From Corynebacterium pseudopelargi (GTDB taxonomy: Bacteria; Actinomycetota; Actinomycetes; Mycobacteriales; Mycobacteriaceae): 64,000 bases of DNA. The position numbers were made by a program, and so were the translations under genes. Positions 56,193 through 64,000 of the stretch are shown here, one piece after another. Under the pieces are notes generated by a model. It did not search any database. It was not told the origin of the DNA and saw only the letters and a program-made list of their open reading frames with translations. How positions within the stretch are numbered: position 1 is the first letter of the stretch; every line of letters begins with the position of its first letter. The stretch spans positions 1,550,001 through 1,614,000 of the forward strand of contig NZ_CP033898.1 of assembly GCF_003814005.1 (NCBI RefSeq), read 5' to 3'.

Positions 56193-57836
56193 ATGAGTTC
56201 TTCTGCCACTACCGCCCAGGAAGCATCCAGGCGCCGTACCTTCGCCGTGATCGCACACCCGGACGCTGGTAAGTCCACGCTCACCGAGGCACTCGCGCTG
56301 CATGCCCACGTCATTGCCGAGGCCGGCGCGGTGCACGGCAAGGCGGGGCGTAAGGCAACCGTCTCCGACTGGATGGAGATGGAAAAAGATCGCGGCATCT
56401 CCATTGCCTCCTCCGCGTTGCAATTTGAGTATGCCCCCGAGGGCCACGAGGGCGAGCCCTATATGATCAACCTCGTTGATACCCCAGGTCACGCGGATTT
56501 CTCCGAGGATACCTACCGCGTGCTCACCGCCGTGGATGCTGCCGTGATGCTCATCGATGCAGCCAAAGGCCTTGAGCCTCAAACCCTCAAGCTGTTTAAG
56601 GTGTGCAAGGCGCGTGGTTTGCCCATCATCACGGTGGTAAATAAGTGGGACCGCCCAGGCCGCACGCCCTTAGAGCTTGTCGACGAAATCGTGGAAGAAA
56701 TTGGGCTGCAGCCCACCCCCTTGTACTGGCCGGTTGGCGAGGCGGGAGATTTCCGAGGCCTGACCCGCCTCGACGTTGATGGCGAGGTAGAGGAATATAT
56801 CCACTTCCTACGCACCGCAGGTGGCTCCACCATCGCACCCGAAGAACACTTTGATGCCCAAGCCGCTGCAGAAAAAGAAGGCGAGGCCTGGGAGGCCGCG
56901 GCCGAAGAAGCCGAGCTGCTGGTAGCCGATGGCGCAGTGCATGATCAAGACTTGTTCTTGCAGTGCGTGACCTCCCCGCTGATCTTTGCTTCAGCCATGC
57001 TGAACTTTGGTGTGCACCAGATCCTCGATACCCTCTGCCAGCTTGCCCCGGCACCGGCAGGCCGCGCCTCTGATCCGCGCGTGGTTGAAGAAGCCACCTC
57101 GGCTATCGATGCCGAACGTGAGGTCACCGATCCCTTTTCTGGTGTGGTGTTCAAGGTGCAGGCCGGCATGGATAAAAACCACCGCGACTCGCTGGCATTC
57201 ATGCGCGTGGTCTCTGGTGAATTCGACCGCGGCATGCAAGTGACCCACGCCCAATCCAATAGGAGCTTTTCCACCAAATACGCGCTTACGGTATTTGGCC
57301 GCACCCGCTCCACGGTAGAAACCGCCTTCCCCGGCGATATTGTTGGTTTGGTCAACGCCGGTTCCCTTGCACCGGGCGATACGATCTATGCCGGGCGCAA
57401 GGTGCAATTCCCGCCCATGCCGCAGTTCGCACCGGAGCACTTCCGCACCCTCAGGGCGAAAAGCTTGGGCAAGTACAAGCAGTTCCGCAAGGCCTTGGAT
57501 CAGCTTGCCAGCGAAGGCGTGGTGCAGATTCTGCGCAACGATGCCCGCGGCGATGCCGCACCGGTGATGGCGGCCGTAGGCCCCATGCAGTTCGAGGTGA
57601 TGCAGGCGCGCATGGAAAACGAATACAACGTGGAAACCACCGCGGATCCGATTCCCTATTCCGTTGCCCGTCGCACCACCGCCGAGACTGCCCCGGAACT
57701 GGCCAAGCAGCGCGGCGTAGAGATCTTCACTCGTACCGATGGCGAACTCATTGCGCTGTTTAGCGATAAATGGCGCCTGCAGTTCATCGAAAAAGAACAC
57801 CCCTCCTTCGAGCTCTATCCTTTGGTGGCCGACTAA
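56193..57836 (+). CDS. prfC: Peptide chain release factor 3
   Basis: 547 aa. A GTPase that recycles RF1 and RF2. G1 is AHPDAGKSTLTEAL (residues 20-33), G3 is LVDTPGHADFSEDTYR and G4 is NKWD. The later VQAGMDKNHRDSLAFMRVVSGEF region and a C-terminal domain III are as in RF3. TATCGT eight bases upstream may be a -10 for a leaderless transcript. pnuC begins directly after the stop. Confidence 0.96.
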   Translation: MSSSATTAQEASRRRTFAVIAHPDAGKSTLTEALALHAHVIAEAGAVHGKAGRKATVSDWMEMEKDRGISIASSALQFEYAPEGHEGEPYMINLVDTPGHADFSEDTYRVLTAVDAAVMLIDAAKGLEPQTLKLFKVCKARGLPIITVVNKWDRPGRTPLELVDEIVEEIGLQPTPLYWPVGEAGDFRGLTRLDVDGEVEEYIHFLRTAGGSTIAPEEHFDAQAAAEKEGEAWEAAAEEAELLVADGAVHDQDLFLQCVTSPLIFASAMLNFGVHQILDTLCQLAPAPAGRASDPRVVEEATSAIDAEREVTDPFSGVVFKVQAGMDKNHRDSLAFMRVVSGEFDRGMQVTHAQSNRSFSTKYALTVFGRTRSTVETAFPGDIVGLVNAGSLAPGDTIYAGRKVQFPPMPQFAPEHFRTLRAKSLGKYKQFRKALDQLASEGVVQILRNDARGDAAPVMAAVGPMQFEVMQARMENEYNVETTADPIPYSVARRTTAETAPELAKQRGVEIFTRTDGELIALFSDKWRLQFIEKEHPSFELYPLVAD

Positions 57837-58550
57837 ATGGGCGTGTTGAACTCGCTATTAGAATCCACGCTGATCATTGGCGGGGTGCCAATTTTGTGGC
57901 GCGAGATCATTGGCAACCTCTTCGGCTTGGCCAGCGCCTATGGCGGCATGAAGCGCGTGGTGTGGGCGTGGCCTGTGGGCATCATTGGCAACTTGTTGCT
58001 ATTTACCGTCTTTTTAGGCGGGGTATTTCACACCCCACAAAACCTCGACCTCTACGGCCAGGCAGGCCGCCAGGTGATGTTTTTGTGCGTGAGCCTCTAT
58101 GGCTGGTGGCAGTGGTCTGCGGCCAAGCGTAAGGGCTTGCGCGAATGCCAGGACGTGGATCCATCGCGCTCTATCGTGAGCGAACCTGCGGCCGTGCAAC
58201 CGCACTGGGCAAGCAAACAGCAACGCCTTGGCATGGTCGTATTTGCCATCATTGCCACGGTGGTGTTCGCAGGCGTGTTCCAGGCCTTAGGTTCCTGGGG
58301 GCCGTGGGCTGATGCGTGGATCTTTGTTGGCTCAATGCTGGCTACCTTTGGCATGGCCAAAGGCTGGACGGAGTTCTGGTTGATCTGGATCGCTGTGGAT
58401 ATCGTGGGCGTGCCCTTATTGCTCAGCGCCGGCTACTACCCTTCGGCGGCACTGTATGTGTTCTACGCAGCCTTCGTGCTCTGGGGATTTTTTACCTGGC
58501 TGAAGGTTCAGCGCCAACAAGCCTCAAGCGCGCTTTCTTCGCCTCGGTAG
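57837..58550 (+). CDS. pnuC: Nicotinamide riboside transporter PnuC
   Basis: 237 aa with seven membrane helices. LYGWWQW and GWTEFWLIWIAVDIVGVPL are PnuC motifs (substrate-binding Trp and acidic residues). It takes up nicotinamide riboside by facilitated diffusion for NAD salvage. The ATG is immediately after the prfC stop, so translation is coupled. Its stop directly abuts the stop of the convergent gene. A soluble loop of about 45 residues interrupts helices 3 and 4. Confidence 0.92.
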   Translation: MGVLNSLLESTLIIGGVPILWREIIGNLFGLASAYGGMKRVVWAWPVGIIGNLLLFTVFLGGVFHTPQNLDLYGQAGRQVMFLCVSLYGWWQWSAAKRKGLRECQDVDPSRSIVSEPAAVQPHWASKQQRLGMVVFAIIATVVFAGVFQALGSWGPWADAWIFVGSMLATFGMAKGWTEFWLIWIAVDIVGVPLLLSAGYYPSAALYVFYAAFVLWGFFTWLKVQRQQASSALSSPR

Positions 58551-59207
58551 CTAGATGTGGCTGATACCGATCAAGATTAAGACCACTGCAACAAAGTAGC
58601 CGGCACCGGCGGCCATTTGCTCGCTGTGCTCGCGTGCCCAGGCAAAGCCCCTGCCAGCCAAGCTGCGCGGGCGCCTGCGCACCATGCCCACCACAATGGC
58701 TGCAATAAACGGCAGGCTCAGCGCAAGCGATGCGTAGAGCACTAGGGCGGTGTATCGGATCAAGGCCGAGAATCCGCCAACGCTTAAAAAGCCCAAGCCG
58801 ATATAAAAGGGCGCAGAGGTCAGCGACTGCACCGCACCAAGGACCATGCCGGTAAGCAGCGTATTCGCGCTTGGTTCGCGCAACCAGCGCATCACTTTGG
58901 CCACGACCTGGCTCGAATCGCCGCCGCCGCGCCAGGTCAGCACCGCGCTGAGCGCACCCACCACAATCAGCACCACACCAAACCATGGGGATTCAATGGC
59001 GCGCCTGATGGGTTCTCCAATGGAATCAAACAGCAGCAGCACCGGGATGGAGCTTAGGAATACCCCTAGCCAATCACCGCCGACGAGCAAGGCTACGATG
59101 CGGCGGTATTTTCCGCCGGGTGGAAGCACCACGCCGATTGCGACGATTACGCCGATGAGCAGCACATTAATCGAGTCGAGCAATGCGTAGCTCACTGCTT
59201 GAAACAT
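58551..59207 (-). CDS. Polytopic membrane protein, GAP/Sap- or LysE-like
   Basis: 218 aa with six predicted helices. It starts MFQAVSYALLDSINVLLIGVIVAIG, and a repeated pattern of helix, short loop and basic loop suggests two three-helix halves. Similar actinobacterial proteins are annotated as GAP-family (Sap-like) lipid or small-molecule exporters, but I cannot assign a substrate. It faces away from gapB across a 205-bp divergent region. Confidence 0.68.
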   Translation of the reverse strand: MFQAVSYALLDSINVLLIGVIVAIGVVLPPGGKYRRIVALLVGGDWLGVFLSSIPVLLLFDSIGEPIRRAIESPWFGVVLIVVGALSAVLTWRGGGDSSQVVAKVMRWLREPSANTLLTGMVLGAVQSLTSAPFYIGLGFLSVGGFSALIRYTALVLYASLALSLPFIAAIVVGMVRRRPRSLAGRGFAWAREHSEQMAAGAGYFVAVVLILIGISHI

Positions 59208-59412
59208 GCAGGCGTACCTTCACTTTCCGCCGGGGGAACAATAGAGACAGACTACCCGCTTGTCTTGGTGCGTCTTTTGGGGGTATCTGGACTTGCCCCC
59301 AATTCTTGAATTCTGCCCCCGCGTGGGGCGAGCGAACTACGATAGATGGGGGTATCAGCGGGCTACCCCTCCCGCAAGTAATAGATCGCTGTAAAGGACA
59401 GGCGCTTCACAC

Positions 59413-60843
59413 ATGGCACAGGACTGGAACGACAAGATCGAATCCGCAGGCCGCATGCTTCCACTGATCCACCAACTCCACCGCAAGAACAATGTGGTGG
59501 TTTCGGTGTTCGGCCGCTTGCTTATCGACGTCACCGACATCGATGTAATCAAGGCGCATCGCTATTCACGCCTTGCAACAGAAGAGGAGCTCTCCCCCGC
59601 CGACACCCTCCCGGTGCTTGAGGCACTGAGCACCCTGGATTTGGGAACAGCCTCCATCGATCTCGGCCGTTTGACTGTGGCTCACCGTGAGCGTGGCGGA
59701 GATCTGCTGGAGTTCCTCAAAGAAGAGCTCAGCGATGTCATTGGCACGGAGCAGCAGATGGAATCCACCGATGTGGTGCTCTATGGCTTCGGCCGCATTG
59801 GCCGTTTGCTCGCTCGCATCCTCATCCAGCGCGAAGCTGCCTACGGTGGCGTGCGTTTGCGTGCCGTTGTGGTGCGAAAGAATGGCGAGAAGGACCTGGT
59901 CAAGCGCGCCTCGCTGCTGCGCCGCGACTCGGTGCACGGCGCCTTTAATGGCACCATCACCGTTGATGAAGAAAACGACGTGATCTGGGCCAATGGCACC
60001 AAGATCCAGGTGATCTACTCCAATGATCCCGCCACCGTGGATTACACCGCCTATGGCATTAACGATGCGGTGGTGGTGGATAACACTGGCCGCTGGCGTG
60101 ACCGCGAGGGACTTTCCCAGCACCTTGAATCCAAGGGTGTCAAGCGCGTGGTGCTCACGGCCCCTGGCAAGGGTGATCTGAAGAATATCGTCTACGGCAT
60201 CAACCACGGCGATATCACTGATGAAGATCAGATCATCACCGCTGCTTCCTGTACCACCAATGGCATCACGCCCACCCTGAAGGTGATCAATGATCACTAC
60301 GGCATCGAGCATGGCCATGTGGAGACGGTGCACTCCTTTACCAATGACCAAAACCTCATTGATAACTTCCACAAGGGCGAGCGTCGTGGTCGCGCAGCAG
60401 GACTGAATATGGTGCTCACCGAAACGGGTGCGGCCAAGGCTGTATCGAAGGCGCTTCCGGAGCTGCACGGCAAGCTCACCGGCAATGCCATCCGCGTTCC
60501 CACCCCGGATGTATCCATGGCGGTGCTCAACCTCAGCCTTGAGCAGGAGGTTACTCGCGACGAGGTCAATGCCCTGATGGATCGCGTGGCGCTGCATTCT
60601 GATCTGCGCCAGCAGATCACCTACATCCACTCCCCCGAGGTGGTGTCCTCCGATTTCATTGGCACCACCCACGCCGGCATCGTTGATGGCCTGGCCACCA
60701 TTGCCGAGGGCAAGCACCTGGTGCTCTATGTCTGGTACGACAATGAGTTTGGCTACTCCAACCAGGTTATTCGCATTGTCGAGGAAGTAGCAGGCGCCCG
60801 CCCAACGGTGCTGCCTGCACGTATTCCTTCCTCTGAGCTATAA
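59413..60843 (+). CDS. gapB: Glyceraldehyde-3-phosphate dehydrogenase GapB, long form
   Basis: 476 aa, about 130 longer than usual GAPDH. Residues 1-120 form a helical extension of unknown role. The Rossmann start is VVLYGFGRIGRLLARIL (about residue 121), the catalytic Cys is in ITAASCTTNGITPTL and the C-terminal YDNEFGYSNQ motif is present. This form corresponds to C. glutamicum GapB, which works mainly in gluconeogenesis with NADP or NAD. AAAGGA lies 14 bases before the ATG, a rather long spacing. A strong terminator follows. Confidence 0.93.
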   Translation: MAQDWNDKIESAGRMLPLIHQLHRKNNVVVSVFGRLLIDVTDIDVIKAHRYSRLATEEELSPADTLPVLEALSTLDLGTASIDLGRLTVAHRERGGDLLEFLKEELSDVIGTEQQMESTDVVLYGFGRIGRLLARILIQREAAYGGVRLRAVVVRKNGEKDLVKRASLLRRDSVHGAFNGTITVDEENDVIWANGTKIQVIYSNDPATVDYTAYGINDAVVVDNTGRWRDREGLSQHLESKGVKRVVLTAPGKGDLKNIVYGINHGDITDEDQIITAASCTTNGITPTLKVINDHYGIEHGHVETVHSFTNDQNLIDNFHKGERRGRAAGLNMVLTETGAAKAVSKALPELHGKLTGNAIRVPTPDVSMAVLNLSLEQEVTRDEVNALMDRVALHSDLRQQITYIHSPEVVSSDFIGTTHAGIVDGLATIAEGKHLVLYVWYDNEFGYSNQVIRIVEEVAGARPTVLPARIPSSEL

Positions 60844-60856
60844 ATCAGCCGGAGTT

Positions 60857-60903
60857 ACACCCCGGGATCGCCTGCTAGTGCAAAAGATCCCGGGGTGTTT
60901 CGA
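60857..60903 (+). terminator. Terminator of gapB overlapping the end of cbiO
   Basis: ACACCCCGGGATC and GATCCCGGGGTGT form a perfect 13-bp stem with a 16-base loop, followed by TT. It extends into the last codons of the convergent cbiO. Confidence 0.85.
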
Positions 60904-61657
60904 TGTTGCGGCCTAGTACATCGCTAACCAGCGGCGCCCAGGGCAACTCCAAACCGGCAGCCTGCACAAAGGCTTCATCTTTGAGCATGCTGATATCCCC
61001 CTGATAGGCCTTGCCTTTGACCAGCACAATCAACCTTTGTGCCAACAGAGCTGCAACATTGACGTCGTGGGTTGAAAATAGCAGTGCTGTGCCAGAGGCC
61101 GATCGACGTTCAAGCACCTCAAGAAGCTGGCGGGTGCCGGAAGGATCAAGGCCAGCGGTGGGCTCATCTAAGAGCAACACCCCTGGGTGCATGGCCAAGG
61201 CACCAGCCAAGGCCACGCGTTTGCGCTGGCCAAAAGAAAGCTGATGCGGGACCTGCTCACGCAAATGGCTAATCCCGGTGGCCTCGAGCGCTTCATCCAC
61301 ACGCTCGCGCACCACGGCTTCGGATAAGCCGAGGTTGATCGGGCCATAGGAGACGTCTGCTGCCACCGAGGTGGCAAAGATTTGATCGTCGGGTTCTTGG
61401 AGCACCATTTGTACTCGGCTACGGACTCGATCCCTTCCTTTACGGTCGTAAGTGACCTCGGAGGCGTCGACAAGCACCGTGCCGGCACTCGGCTTCCACG
61501 CCCCTGCGAGGATGCGCATGAGCGTTGATTTGCCCACGCCATTGGCACCAAGCAGCCCCACGCGCTCCCCTGGGTGGATCTCGAGGCTTACCTCTTGAAG
61601 GATTTGGCGTTGCTCACGGTGAAACGACACCGATGAAGCACTTAGCATTGGGTTCAT
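60875..61657 (-). CDS. cbiO: Cobalt ECF transporter ATPase CbiO
   Basis: 260 aa from ATG 61657, which overlaps the cbiQ stop (ATGA). Walker A is GLLGANGVGKST, the signature is QLSFGQRKR (LSFGQ), Walker B is VLLLDEPTAGLD and the switch His is in FSTHDVN. It is the single ATPase of the CbiMNQO cobalt importer and the last gene of the cobalamin-riboswitch operon. GGAG lies just before the ATG. Confidence 0.93.
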   Translation of the reverse strand: MNPMLSASSVSFHREQRQILQEVSLEIHPGERVGLLGANGVGKSTLMRILAGAWKPSAGTVLVDASEVTYDRKGRDRVRSRVQMVLQEPDDQIFATSVAADVSYGPINLGLSEAVVRERVDEALEATGISHLREQVPHQLSFGQRKRVALAGALAMHPGVLLLDEPTAGLDPSGTRQLLEVLERRSASGTALLFSTHDVNVAALLAQRLIVLVKGKAYQGDISMLKDEAFVQAAGLELPWAPLVSDVLGRNIETPRDLLH

Positions 61658-62385
61658 CTTGCTCCAATCACTCCGAGGACGCATAACAGCGCAAGCCAGA
61701 TAAAGCTCAGGGCCAAAAACACCCTATTTAGCGGCCTGGTTTCTACCAATACGTCCATGGCACTTGGGTCGGCGCGAAGTTCCAGCCCGGCTTCAAGGCG
61801 CCTGCCCCTTTCAAAGGCGTGCACAAAAAGGCTGGCTGCTTGGGCACCGAGCGAGCGCATCCAGCGCCGCCTATTACTGTGGCCAAGTCGCATGGCCTGG
61901 GCGTCCCACATCGTTTTGGCAGTCATTAACAACGTGGCGGTCATGGTGTAGGTCAAGGCGATCACATGCACCAAATAGGCAGGTACTTTGATCTGGCGCA
62001 GCCACTGAAAAATCTCCGGCATGGGTGTGGTTAAAGAAAACACGATGGTGGCACACGTTGCGAGGGCCGATCGGATGATCAGCATCGCTGCCGTGTGCGG
62101 CCCATCTGGCACCCAAATCAGTCCCTGGGGTGAGATAGCCACGATCATGGGGATCACGCTGACAAAAATGAACACCAGCGGCGGTGCCATGAGTCCGCCG
62201 AGGATCTTCAGCGGAACCTTGGCCACCCAGATCACCCACACCAGGGTGGCTGCGATGAGGATCGATACCCAGCCGGGTGTGAGGATCACGCACACCAAAA
62301 CCAGGCCAAGCAGCAGCGCCGCCTTTTCACCAACGTGGCGTGTAGCCCATGGGCTTGAAGCGGCGGCGCGTTCGAGCGGATTCAC
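61654..62385 (-). CDS. cbiQ: Cobalt ECF transporter permease CbiQ
   Basis: 243 aa from GTG 62385, directly after the cbiN stop. It has about six hydrophobic helices and the EcfT coupling segments with Ala-Arg-Gly-like motifs: MWDAQAMRLGH and FERGRRLEAGLELRAD. It couples ATP hydrolysis by CbiO to the CbiM substrate component. The stop overlaps the cbiO start. Confidence 0.9.
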   Translation of the reverse strand: MNPLERAAASSPWATRHVGEKAALLLGLVLVCVILTPGWVSILIAATLVWVIWVAKVPLKILGGLMAPPLVFIFVSVIPMIVAISPQGLIWVPDGPHTAAMLIIRSALATCATIVFSLTTPMPEIFQWLRQIKVPAYLVHVIALTYTMTATLLMTAKTMWDAQAMRLGHSNRRRWMRSLGAQAASLFVHAFERGRRLEAGLELRADPSAMDVLVETRPLNRVFLALSFIWLALLCVLGVIGAR

Positions 62386-62721
62386 CTAGGCGCTTTGGCT
62401 CGAGTTGCTACTACCAGGGTGGCGCAGCTTAGCTTCGCGACGACTGCGTTCGCGATACGAGCCAAATACATAGCCCAGCAGGCCAGCACCCATGGCGGCT
62501 TGGAAGGCAAAAAGGCCTGATTCCACTTCACCAGGCAGCTCGCCTACCAGGGGGCTAAACCAGGCTTCGTAGCCGGGGTTGGTTTCTTCCACCAGGGTCT
62601 CGGCGGTGGAGTCCGTGCCGGCGAAGGGTTCTTCAACATCGGCGCCGGTATTAATCAGCATGGGGGCAGAGACCAGCATAAACGCCAGAATGAGCAAGGC
62701 CCAGGTTGGGATCTTTTTCAT
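62386..62721 (-). CDS. cbiN: Cobalt transport protein CbiN
   Basis: 111 aa. One N-terminal helix (about 7-24), an acidic exported loop of about 55 residues with NPGYEAWFSPLVGELPGEVESGLFAFQAAMG, and a second helix, the CbiN layout. The loop helps insert Co2+ into CbiM. Its ATG directly follows the cbiM stop. Confidence 0.93.
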   Translation of the reverse strand: MKKIPTWALLILAFMLVSAPMLINTGADVEEPFAGTDSTAETLVEETNPGYEAWFSPLVGELPGEVESGLFAFQAAMGAGLLGYVFGSYRERSRREAKLRHPGSSNSSQSA

Positions 62722-63420
62722 TTATGCCACCTCCTGGGGCGTTGCATTGTTCTTGCTTGCTTGATCATTGTCCAGCACACCCAAACGCAGCATGTCGTTT
62801 CGGGCAATGGTGCTCAGTGCACGGAAGATCAGCACCGTGACAATGGCCTCTGCACCGGCGATGGGCAATTGCGTTGGGGCGTAGAGGCTTAAGAAGGTGA
62901 TCCAGGCGTTGAAAAAGCCAGCATCGTGGTGAGCTGCAGCAAGCTGGGTGGCGGTGACAACGTAGGTGGAAAGATCAGCAAACAGCGCTGCGAAGAATAC
63001 GCCTACTTCTGCCGAAACTCCCCAGCCACGGCATAGCTTCCAGGCACCGTAGCCGATCCACGGTCCCACGATGGCCATAGAGAAGATATTCGCCCCCAAG
63101 GTGGTGATACCGCCGTGGGCTAGAAGGAGGGCTTGGAATAACAAGACAATGGATCCAAGCAAGGCCATGACCGGCGGTTTAAAGAGCACCGCACCAAGGC
63201 CTGTGCCGGTGGGGTGCGAGGAGGAACCGGTAAAGGAGGGCATTTTGAGTGCGCTGAGCACGAAGGTGAATGCACCTGCGGCACCAAGCAACATGCCGGT
63301 GCCGGGTTGTTCTTTGAGTTGGGTTTTTACTGCCTTAGCGCCATAGAGCACAAAGGGTGCCGAAGCTGCACCCCAGGCCACACAATGGCTCACAGGCAAA
63401 AAGCCTTCTGCGATATGCAT
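62722..63420 (-). CDS. cbiM: Cobalt ECF transporter S component CbiM
   Basis: 232 aa. The N-terminal MHIAEGFLP carries the His2 that ligates the metal after removal of any leader. FTGSSSHPTGTGLGAVLF is the conserved central motif. It has about seven helices. I chose ATG 63420 because the metal-binding N-terminus must be at the start; upstream sequence belongs to the riboswitch. The cobalamin riboswitch in its leader argues for cobalt rather than nickel. Confidence 0.95.
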   Translation of the reverse strand: MHIAEGFLPVSHCVAWGAASAPFVLYGAKAVKTQLKEQPGTGMLLGAAGAFTFVLSALKMPSFTGSSSHPTGTGLGAVLFKPPVMALLGSIVLLFQALLLAHGGITTLGANIFSMAIVGPWIGYGAWKLCRGWGVSAEVGVFFAALFADLSTYVVTATQLAAAHHDAGFFNAWITFLSLYAPTQLPIAGAEAIVTVLIFRALSTIARNDMLRLGVLDNDQASKNNATPQEVA

Positions 63421-63487
63421 AAAGCGTGACGCTTCCTTTTGCTTGTGCACCCGAATCCCCGCAGGCGCGAACGAATAAAAGTTACTA

Positions 63488-63674
63488 GCACCAAAGCCGG
63501 TCTCCTGGCTTCTACGCACCTTGATTGCTTTGTGTTCTCACAGCCTTCCCACCCCTTTTTTTAACGCCCAGAGGGCTATTAAGGGACAGTGACTGCAAAA
63601 CCGGTGTGTTGTTGTAGTTACAGTGGCGGGGTCCGCTGTCGGATTTTCACCGACATTCCCGATCGCTTTGGCAC
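63488..63674 (-). promoter_or_regulatory. Cobalamin (B12) riboswitch upstream of cbiM
   Basis: On the minus strand GTGCCAAAGC and GCTTTGGTGC close the P1 helix. Conserved blocks appear in order: GGGAAT-x-TCGGTGAAAATCCGAC, CCCCGCCACTGT, GGGTGGGAAGGC and the 3' box AGCCAGGAGACCGGCTT. The cbiM ATG follows about 68 bases later. Confidence 0.95.
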
Positions 63675-63688
63675 TGCATACAAGCCTA

Positions 63689-64000
63689 TCAGCGACGCAG
63701 CACCCGGCGAGCACCTTTGATGCCAAGGAGCAGCAGTGCACAGAAGAAAGCGCACACCAGCACCCCACTGACCGACCCGGTGACGATATTAAGCAGGGCG
63801 AGTTTTAACACTTTCGGGTGTGCAAAATTTTGCTGCATGATTAGATACACCGGTGCCATCACGCCTGTGATCACAGGCAGCAGCCAGGGCCAGAGGCGCC
63901 AGTGGGACGAGGCGCTGCGGCGCTTCGGATAACGCAGCAGCAGGAGTATCCACAGCAGCACACCGCCCAGCCCAAGCACCGAGGATCCATGCTGCAGCAC
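63689..64000 (-). CDS. Small polytopic membrane protein (partial, open at right edge)
   Basis: The frame is open to the window end, with 103 codons visible. It shows three hydrophobic helices separated by basic loops, with RYPKRRSASSH and a C-terminal GIKGARRVLRR. The start may be the GTG at the very edge or lie beyond it. It lies upstream of the cobalamin riboswitch on the same strand. I do not recognise it. Confidence 0.55.
   Translation of the reverse strand: MLQHGSSVLGLGGVLLWILLLLRYPKRRSASSHWRLWPWLLPVITGVMAPVYLIMQQNFAHPKVLKLALLNIVTGSVSGVLVCAFFCALLLLGIKGARRVLRR

Overview
The window looks like chromosomal core sequence from a Corynebacterium species, an actinobacterium of moderate GC content. 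This rests on several genes: mycothiol S-conjugate amidase (mca), the AraC-type iron regulator RipA, the MetPS methionine/alanine importer, a gapB-type GAPDH with a long N-terminal extension, class II fructose bisphosphatase (glpX), two peptidyl-tRNA hydrolase paralogues, and the eno-ftsB-DUF501-ppx cluster. The order of housekeeping genes also recalls the ychF/metP ... gapB segment of C. glutamicum, as I remember it. I see no insertion sequence, prophage, integrase or CRISPR array. Nearly all the sequence is coding.

Layout. 1-2.5 kb: a thiamine-type ECF transporter under a TPP riboswitch (ykoE, then an ATPase cut by the left edge), with a ClC channel gene lying between them on the opposite strand. 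2.7-7.4 kb: a ZIP metal transporter, a DUF808 membrane protein, a patatin-like hydrolase, a DJ-1/PfpI protein and the GTPase YchF. 7.5-12.3 kb: metP-metS, an AI-2E-type permease and a DUF6542 membrane protein with a very long Arg/Gln-rich tail. 12.4-18.5 kb: ispH, xseAB, a DUF4245 protein, glpX and fumC. 18.5-25.2 kb is the most accessory-like part: two GNAT acetyltransferases, a lipoprotein with 11-residue repeats, a LysR-like effector domain without an HTH divergent from a DUF5997 protein, a small wHTH regulator with a membrane partner, and a TetR/14-TM drug exporter pair.

25-33 kb: glyA, coaA, a flavodoxin, uppS, mca, DUF4307, greA, an anchored Ser/Thr-rich lipoprotein and a BAX-inhibitor-type membrane protein. 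33-42 kb carries an iron theme: ripA and an efeO-efeB pair each have a DtxR-like box upstream. Between them lie a 53-codon small ORF, a tRNA with anticodon UAA, ppx, DUF501, ftsB, eno, a lytic transglycosylase and mazG. 42-51 kb: mfd, a TetR regulator, tRNA-Gln, a Tat-exported multicopper oxidase, glmU and prs. 51-58.5 kb: a type I pullulanase-like enzyme, rplY, pth1, a small Cys/Lys-rich protein on the opposite strand, pth2, an SDR, prfC and pnuC. 58.5-64 kb: a polytopic membrane protein, gapB, and a cbiMNQO cobalt transporter under a cobalamin riboswitch.

The genes combine central carbon metabolism (glpX, fumC, eno, gapB, pulA), vitamin and metal supply under RNA or DtxR-type control, translation quality control (two pth, prfC, rplY, greA) and cell-envelope precursors (glmU, uppS, ispH). 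The best candidates for new biology are the noncontiguous thiamine-transport operon, the split LysR-like/DUF5997 pair, the UAA tRNA with a short variable arm, the small ORF upstream of ripA, and the Cys-rich protein wedged between the two pth genes.
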